A stretch of DNA of 64,000 bases from Capitulum mitella (taxonomy: Eukaryota > Arthropoda > Thecostraca > Pollicipedomorpha > Pollicipedidae), in contig CP099841.1 in NCBI GenBank assembly GCA_030062745.1, positions 9,628,501 to 9,692,500 of the forward strand, given 5' to 3'. Of this stretch, positions 57,571-64,000 are shown piece by piece. Under the pieces are notes generated by a model. It did not search any database, was not told the DNA's origin, and saw nothing but the letters and a program-made list of their open reading frames with translations. The translations under genes were made by a program, and so were the position numbers. The stretch's first letter is position 1, and each line of letters starts with the position of its first letter.

Positions 57571-59988
57571 GTAAGTAAACCCACTCAATTACGTTACATT
57601 CCACGGTCTTCAGAGCATAAACTTTTTGTTCGTGATTCAACGTTACCAGTTTTATCACTAATTTTTATGAAGCTGTGATGCAGTTTGCCCGGAGCTGCCT
57701 GAGGACATCCCTTAATGAATATGTGTACTTCCCAGTAGCATATTTTTCCTCTGCATGATAGTCCAATCCAGGAGTGCAGCCAACCAGAAATTTCCTTGCC
57801 CAGTGGTGGGCTCCTTCACTTCATGTGGACCCCTAGGGCAAAAATATTAATATGGCATTGTAGAAGGGACTTGCAGCAGGGGTACAGCTAGCCCAAAATT
57901 TCATTGGATGCTTGATCAATGGTGAGCCCCTGTCCTGTGAGTGTCCCCCAAAATATAAACATGTAGTAAAAATTCTGCAAGAGTGTACATGTGTTGTTCC
58001 TAAACATTGTTAACTGCACCTGGCTGGATGCAACCAGTTGTCAGTCTTTTGTAACAAATTGGTTGCAGCCAGATTGCCAGTGACTGTAGTTAAAACATTT
58101 TTACTCGGGCTGCCATGGGTAAAGCTTTCTGTCTCCTTGTATGTACCCCAGCACCATCAAAGTTACAATGTGCACCCACTGTGCAGCTAGAAAACATACA
58201 ACCTAAAGTGTTACCATTGTCCCAAAATGTGCTGTTCAGAGGTGCATCATGTTTTTTCTGAGAAGAAAGGGGTGGGTGAAGATAAAGACATTACCAAAGA
58301 TTCCCCAAGCCAGCCTGTCCAGCCCATCTCTGTCCCATTCAGAATTTATACAGGAGTACAACCCCTCAGGGGTGGGATGCCCATGAGGCCAAACAAAGAA
58401 ATATTTTTTGATAGGCCTTGTAAACATTCAGGTCACTGAGTCAAATGCAAATATTATGAACATATACAGTTATTAGAAGACTGCACCTGTGTGTTCCACA
58501 GCTCTCAGGGGATCCCTCTGTATGCTGTCAGGGGCCTCCTTAATAGGCCATCAGGGGGCCCCTCCACAGGCTATAAGGGAGCTCCTCCACAGGCTGGCAG
58601 GGGGCTCTACTGGCCATCAAGGGCCCCTGCATGCCAGCAGGGCCCCTTCATGCCAACTGGGGAGTAGCTACAGAAAGGCTGGTAGGAAGCCCTGCAAATC
58701 AGCAGGAGGTCATTTCATAATTCTTGGGGGCTCAGAAGGCTGGCAGGGGTCCCCCTTCAGGCCAGCAGGGGGCCCAGGCCAGCTGGGAACTATCTGCAGG
58801 CCAGCAGGGGGCCTCACAGGCCAGCAGGGGACCCTACAGGCAGGCAGGGGACCCTGCAGGCTAGAAAGGGCCTGAAAGGCTGGCAGGTGTTCCTGCATGC
58901 TGCCAGGGTGCCCCACAGACTGGCAGAAGGCACCCACAGGCTGGCAGTGGCCTGTACAGGCTGGCAGGGACCCTACAGGCCAATAGGGCCTCTATATAGG
59001 CCTGTTTGTAAATATTTCAGCTGGAGGAACATTCTTTTGTGTACAGTATTCCATGAACAGCAGACCATCAAGATTTGTGGGGGTACCAACCATTTTTATG
59101 TGGTTTATTTATGGTCAGTGCCACAGGTTCATTGTAAATTTTAGCATTCAGAGGGGAGCATGACACTACAGCAGCTCATTGGTTTTGCAACACCTGCTGT
59201 GTTATGTTGTGATGTTAGTTGAGAAACAACCAAAAACAATGTTTTCTCATTTATTGTGTGTTTTAGCCCTTAACAGACATGGATTTTCACCCATGCTCCA
59301 TGTCCATCAGGCTGCTGTCCCCACAGTTGGTTTTGTTCCTAATCAAGACAGAGCACTGAAATGAAAATGGGCTTTCAGCCCATGTCTTCCTTATTGGAAT
59401 GACAACCTGATATGATCTCATGGGTCACTTAAAGAATGCCACATTGTTATCTCCACTACCATTGTAGTAGTTTTAGAGGATTCTTGCCTGCTAGGCACTG
59501 GTCATTTTTCCCTTGAGGTCATTGTCAGGTCAGTGAAATGTCAGTCTAGTGCCAAAAATGATGCTTGCCTGCCACAGACTAAATTTCTTATTATTGAGAA
59601 GGATCACTTTTTTTGTCTCTGAAATCAGAAACAGAAATTATATTATCACCAGTTTAAAGTCATTTGGGAGTTATAGGTTATTGACATCTTACAACCTTCA
59701 TAAGTTCACTGATGTGCTGGAACAATATGTGTTAAAGTATATGTTAAAACAGTCTCATTTTTTAATTAGTCTCCCAAGTTAATATGTGTAGTTTTTGCAT
59801 TACTGTTTTACCAGTCATCAGTTTGCAACATGATTTTTTCTTCATTTGCTCTAGAGTACGTTCACTATGGACATGCATAACATTTGGCCCCATGCAAACA
59901 ATGATTGCCTGGAAAATATTAAAAAAGGCATTGCACCCAATGAAAAAGACATACTGCAGGCTCATCTTATAGAGTTTGCCAATTTCAG
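57571..59988 (+). other. Inferred NEDD4 intron 1, CpG-free tract inside
   Basis: Between the CpG at 58106 and that at 59859 I find no CG dinucleotide, about 1.75 kb, even though it contains a GC-rich minisatellite. The whole 2.4 kb holds only about seven. The tract ends just before the CpG-containing C2 exon. No exon is recognised within it. Confidence 0.6.
57768..58990 (-). mobile_element. CpG-decayed relative of the 4081-6675 element
   Basis: 57768-57930 matches 5463-5635 in reverse. Shared text includes GGGCTCACCATTG, ATAATATTTTTG versus TTAATATTTTTG, and CCCACATGAAGTGA versus TCCACATGAAGTGA. Further along, 58490-58990 is a minisatellite of GGCCAGCAGGGG and GGCTGGCAGGGG units, the counterpart of TGCCGGCCTG units at 4680-5320. 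Wherever the other copy has CpG this one mostly has CA or TG (for example CCACCGCTGGGCGAGG becomes CCACCACTGGGCAAGG). Confidence 0.75.
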
Positions 59989-60153
59989 CTGGAGGCCACC
60001 AAGCTTCTGTGTCTGCGCGTCATTTCCGGCCACAACCTTGCCAAGAAGGACATCTTCGGCGCCAGCGACCCGTATGTCCGGATCGACCTGATCCGTGGTG
60101 AAGGAGACAATGAAGAAGTTGTCGACGCTGTCCTCACGAAAACCAAGAGACGG
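59989..60153 (+). CDS. Nedd4: NEDD4-family E3 ligase, C2 domain exon a
   Basis: Acceptor AATTTCAG, donor CGG|GTGGGT, 55 codons, phase 0. It encodes LCLRVISGHNLAKKDIFGAS, then DPYVRIDLIRGEGDNEEVVD and LTKTKRR. The LAKKDIFGASDPYV phrase is the hallmark of the NEDD4/NEDD4L C2 domain, which binds calcium and membrane lipid and also holds the HECT domain inactive; the Asp of DIFGASDPY are calcium ligands. The enzyme attaches ubiquitin to membrane proteins that carry PY motifs. Confidence 0.93.
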
Positions 60154-60430
60154 GTGGGTGCACATGTAGTATGGACGCCGCACGTTGCCGTGATTTTCCT
60201 CTGTCTTTGTCTGGGACAGATTTCTTCAACCCAGGCAGTTTTTGTGCATTGGAAGTCATTGGTTAAATGGCTGGCGTCTGATCATATTTTCGCAGTGTTT
60301 GGTGCCAGTTTTACCACCTCACCTTGGTAAAGTCGAGTCGGGTCCGAGTCGGGTGCCATTCGAGACCATGCCGAGTGGTGAGGAGACGAGATGGGCGAAC
60401 GTCGCTGACCGGACTCGCCGCCGCCGGCAG

Positions 60431-60630
60431 ACCCTGAACCCCGAGTGGAACCAGGAGTTCCTGTTCCGGGTGAAGCCCTCCGAGCACCGGCTGGTGCTGG
60501 AGGTCTACGACGAGAACCGACTGACGCGGGACGACTTCCTGGGCCGGATCGAGCTGCCGCTGGCCAACTTGCCCGTGCAGCGAGCCGGCCGCACCATACC
60601 CGAGAAGAACTACGTCCTGCGGCCCCGCAG
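60431..60630 (+). CDS. Nedd4: NEDD4-family E3 ligase, C2 domain exon b (gene continues past window)
   Basis: Acceptor CGCCGGCAG, donor CGCAG|GTAGGC, phase 2 at the end. It encodes TLNPEWNQEFLFRVKPSEHR, LVLEVYDENRLTRDDFLGRI and the YVLRPRR end of the C2 domain. DENRLTRDDFLG is nearly invariant in the family and close to Drosophila Nedd4. The linker, WW and HECT exons are not in the window, so the gene is incomplete here. Confidence 0.94.
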
Positions 60631-61350
60631 GTAGGCGAGGGCGCTGCCCCCTCCCCGCCACACACAAGGCCAGTCCCCATCGCGAGCAGGGACGAACCCT
60701 GGCCCGAAAGGAGGCATCTTGGAAGTTTTTTTCATTGTGCAGGAGTGGCCTTACATCGTTTTGTTAGGAGGCGTGAAAGCTTTTTATTATTATGCTGTGC
60801 ATTAACTGTGCTTTGGTACTGTTAAGTACGTTATTTATGTCGGTACGCTTATGGTCACATTCAACGCATTTTTATGTAAGTGTCTCCCTGTTTGTTGTTC
60901 GTATTGCATCGTCTGATACGTTGCATGACCTGAGGAAAAAACAATGGCGCGATGAGAAGTCTTTTGCCGTGAAGTATTCCAAGGCCAAGGCATTTGCTTT
61001 CACCAAGTTGTAGCAGATACCTTGAAGGCTTGACTGGGGAAAGTCTTTGGCTGTGGTAATTGATAGTACCATATATGTGACACTGCGAAGAACGACTGGT
61101 CTTAGATATTGGAACAGGAAAACGATGCCTGACGTGGCGGATGGTCTACCAGAAAGGCAAAAGGGACGTTTTTGGAACTTATAAGACGTTGCATTAGGTC
61201 GTCAAGCAACATTTACATAGTTATGGATGATGGGCCACAGTATACCATAAAAAGTTGAAAGGCAGTGGTAAACCAGTAAAGGACTGCAATGTTTGTGGGG
61301 TTTATGACGCTGGTAATGGCGCTCGGTTTGCATTATTGCGAAAACGTACT

Positions 61351-61496
61351 CCAAAGTATTGACGATCTTGTGGTGGTTTGAGGGACATTGTCGCATGAGT
61401 TCATCGATGAGCTAAATCCAAATCCATCGCATGAGCTAAATCCAAAGTGTTGACGATGTTGTGGTGGTTTGAGGGACATTGTCGCATGAGCTCATC
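61351..61496 (+). repeat. 55-bp direct duplication
   Basis: CCAAAGTATTGACGATCTTG through GTCGCATGAGTTCATC at 61351-61405 recurs with three changes at 61442-61496, 91 bases on. A short GCATGAGCTAAATCCAAA-type phrase is also doubled in between. Confidence 0.85.
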
Positions 61497-63035
61497 AGGA
61501 TACCTTTCCCCTTCGAAATGGTGACGAATGATACAGGAGATGTCTTTCAAAGCTGAAAGAGAAATTTCATTGACTAAACCAACAAAGGAAATATCGTTTT
61601 TGGCCTGGTTTTGTTTGATTGCATGATCAAGTCATTTGGCCTTGAGGGGCCCAGAAATTTAATTTATCCCAGAGGGCGACAATCGGCATGCAGTACGTCC
61701 GTTAGGACTTCTCAGACATTTCTGAGCTAAGCTTAAGATCGTGGTATACGATGTCAGGTTTGAAGCCACCATCAGGGTCAAATTTACGCAACGCATCAGA
61801 CAGAAACGATACCATTTTCCTTGGATGCGCCATATATTTCATAAACACCTGAGGATCAAGATCCGTCGATGCGCTGATAGTTCTCATGAAGTTATTCGTA
61901 ACCTCTTAGTTGAGCCTGAACACAAACTAAGCTCTATGGGCAGCAAATATTGCTGTCGTATGACGTTCGTAGCGTAAATGTGCGACTTTAAGCCTCGCAG
62001 GACTTAAGAATTTTCACGAAGTGGAGGAACTGATGGCCACTTCCCCCGTCCATCTTCCTAATCAGGATAACGTGACGGCAAAAACGAGCTGCAGAATGCC
62101 TCTTTCTGGACCGAATTACACTGAATTTGTCCTCTTCAGGCCACCTCGTGACCTATCAGGTCCTAGGGAAATAGAGCATCTCATCGTTTGCCGTCACCGC
62201 TGGCATCTTAGTAGTCTTATGGCCCGTAGGCTAGCAGACAGTCGTTTTGTAGCCACCTGGTTTGAAAATTCATCATTCTTTGTATTCGGTGTTCGTTTTT
62301 GCTCTTGGTGTCAACGTCTGGACCTTGAAAGGTCACGGATAATGGAGAGCCTTTGTTTTGCTGCTAGTATCAGAAATGGTATATTGTTGTTACAGGCTAG
62401 TTCTGCTTGTTGACGAGCATTGTCTTTACTGAAAGAAGCGACAAAATTGTTCTTTAACTGTTTCCAAACCATTTTGAGGCCATGCAAGGCCAATGATCCC
62501 ACGTGACCTTGGCAAGGCGACGAACCTTTTAAACCCCAATGTGTTGTCAGGTATATATCCAAACATTCATGCATCGCAAGCTGGCTCCATATCTCGTCAG
62601 ACTCTTCAAGAAAAAAGCCAAAATGTGGCTCAGATGCACGAGGATGTCCTTCAGGCTGTCGAGAATGGCTTCAGAACTCGTTGGCCTGACATCAGTACAT
62701 AAAAGTGTAGTGGTTTGTTTTTTAAGATGCGGAGTAGAGTAATGCCATATATTGCAGATTTTAGGCTCTGGACGCAGGCTGTTCGCCGGCAGTCTAAAAA
62801 ACTGGGTGGTAGGTGGGTAGGTGGCTTGAATTACCCCCTGCTGTTGCCTCTCCACCCAGACAAAAGTAAAATATTTGCACGGTCTCTAAAAGCTGATACT
62901 GCCCAAACTGTGGCGCCGATGGATAGTTTTACTGTTCTGTCGTGGGACGCCATTCACTCGCGAGTTTGATGCTTCACCTCAGCGCAATTGGTCGACTAAT
63001 GCCAGCATTACCTGGCTGTCCCGGGCCGTCATGGT

Positions 63036-63450
63036 CTTGAGGGCCTGTCAACGGCGGCACTACCCGTGCCTGCTGAGCCTGTCAGCGGCGGTGCTGTCCG
63101 TACCTTCTGAGTCTGTCATTGGCGGTGCTATCCTTGCCTGCCGGGCCTGTCAGTGGCGGTACTATCTGTACCTGCTGAGCCTGTCAGCGGCGGTGCTATC
63201 CGTGCCTGCTGCGCTTGTCAGCGGCGGTACTATCCGTGCCTGCTGAGCCTGTCAGCAGCAGTACTAGCCGTGCCTGCCGGGCCTGTCAGCGGCGGGACTA
63301 CCCGTGCCTGAGAGGGCTCGGCCGGTTGTCCGTGCCTGCTGGGCCAGTCAGCAGCGGTGCTATCCGTGCCTGCTGCGCCTGTCAGCGGCGACGCTGTCCG
63401 TGCCTGCCGGGCCTGTCAGTGCCGGCGCTCTCCGTGCCCGGGAGAGTCCG
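63036..63450 (+). repeat. 34-bp minisatellite in NEDD4 intron
   Basis: About twelve diverged units of 34 bases, with core CTGTCAGCGGCGGTGCTATC followed by CGTGCCTGCTGAGC. The 34-base period rotates the frame, so the repetitive frames here are not coding. Confidence 0.85.
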
Positions 63451-64000
63451 GCCGACGGTCGCCGGCGCGCTCCGTCCCTGCCGCGGCATTAACGAGCGCG
63501 TCGGCATTGTGGCGCCGCCGTGCGCCGACACTGGCCGGCCGGCGGGCAGGCGGACGGCGCCGGTGTCTGGCGCTCCGCTCCGGTGCCGGACGGGACAGGT
63601 GCGGTGTCGGACGCGCCGCACTCCACTGTGGTGGCCCAGCGCAGTGGCAGGCGAGCCAGTCGTGGTGCATCCATGTTGCCCGGGGCAAGTGGCGGGTTCT
63701 GGTGCTGCTCCAGGTAAAAACTGATTTTTGCGTCTTTTCACGGCCAGTTATGTAATCCACTTACGTCATTCAGCCAGTTATGCAAAATTATGTGACTGAC
63801 TGTGGTGGTCGAATGTTGTCCCAAATCGGCAGCGCTCGCGGATGTACGCATGAAGTGCTGAGGGTACATTTTTTACACCCGTTTTGCTCCTTGGTTGTGA
63901 CCTCTGTCGAAGGTCGCTGTGTGATTTAGCGGCTTTGCGGTCCAGTTGCGTTTCCTGCCTGTGGGGAGGGGTCTGGCGTCGCTCAGTTGTAGGGCACCCG

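Larger units (their letters stand above)
60631..64000 (+). other. NEDD4 intron, incomplete
   Basis: Starts GTAGGC; no WW-domain or HECT exon is recognisable before the right edge. CpG content is ordinary, unlike intron 1. Open frames on the minus strand between about 61200 and 62855 show no motif that I can name and may be decayed repeat. Confidence 0.6.

Noticed and set aside
59784..60091. Open frames starting at 59784 and 59867 as the N-terminus of the C2 protein
   Set aside because: They are out of frame with the C2 coding sequence, which begins at the acceptor at 59988.
61202..62855. String of minus-strand frames that might be a transposase
   Set aside because: Frames are broken and I cannot name any catalytic or DNA-binding motif; left as unclassified intron sequence.
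63031..63724. Repeated CQRRYYPCL-like peptides suggesting a repeat protein
   Set aside because: The 34-base unit rotates frames, so no continuous repeat protein is possible.

Overview
This window is eukaryotic nuclear DNA, almost certainly from an arthropod. It holds spliced genes with GT-AG introns, long repeat-rich introns and very GC-rich coding exons. The cohesin subunit it encodes is closer to insect and crustacean RAD21 than to vertebrate RAD21 (for example the DDGFGDMGF stretch and the [13 protein letters not shown] block). A crustacean is plausible, but I cannot fix the lineage from sequence alone.

Three genes lie on the + strand. (1) A complete Frizzled-4-like Wnt/Norrin receptor with three coding exons (12259-13226, 23971-24137, 34838-35397; 564 aa) and two introns of about 10.7 kb. 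(2) A complete RAD21/SCC1 cohesin kleisin with twelve coding exons between 47430 and 54646 (752 aa), and probably a 5' UTR exon ending at 42474. (3) The 5' part of a NEDD4-family HECT E3 ubiquitin ligase: a likely first coding exon at 57517-57570 and two firm C2-domain exons at 59989-60153 and 60431-60630. The rest (WW and HECT domains) lies beyond the right edge. The genes act in separate processes: Wnt reception, chromosome cohesion and ubiquitination.

Between and inside the genes lies a dense set of repeats. Three copies of one non-autonomous hAT MITE (15-bp TIR, 8-bp target duplications) sit at 1599-2008, 11374-11763 and 56166-56641. Two copies of a piggyBac-like MITE with TTAA ends sit at 7703-8995 and 45965-47217. 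A foldback element built of inverted minisatellite arms lies at 9841-11280. A GC-rich minisatellite-bearing element lies at 4081-6675, with a decayed relative at 57768-58990. A broken non-LTR retrotransposon (about 38150-41540) is enclosed by inverted arms. A diverged 1.6-kb palindrome lies at 42728-44352. The frizzled introns hold a 10-copy perfect 62-bp satellite, long CT arrays that share a module, a cluster of GTCACGTGAC palindromes and a forkhead-like inverted repeat.

The most unusual signal is sharply bounded CpG depletion covering most of the inferred first introns of RAD21 (about 42480-45960) and NEDD4 (about 57600-59985). The NEDD4 tract includes about 1.75 kb with no CpG at all. The same repeat element keeps its CpGs at 4081-6675 and has lost them to TpG/CpA inside the NEDD4 intron. 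This looks like a footprint of 5' gene-body cytosine methylation in the germline. A second striking feature is the RAD21 intron after exon 10, where a 33-bp minisatellite repeats the 5' splice site eight times.
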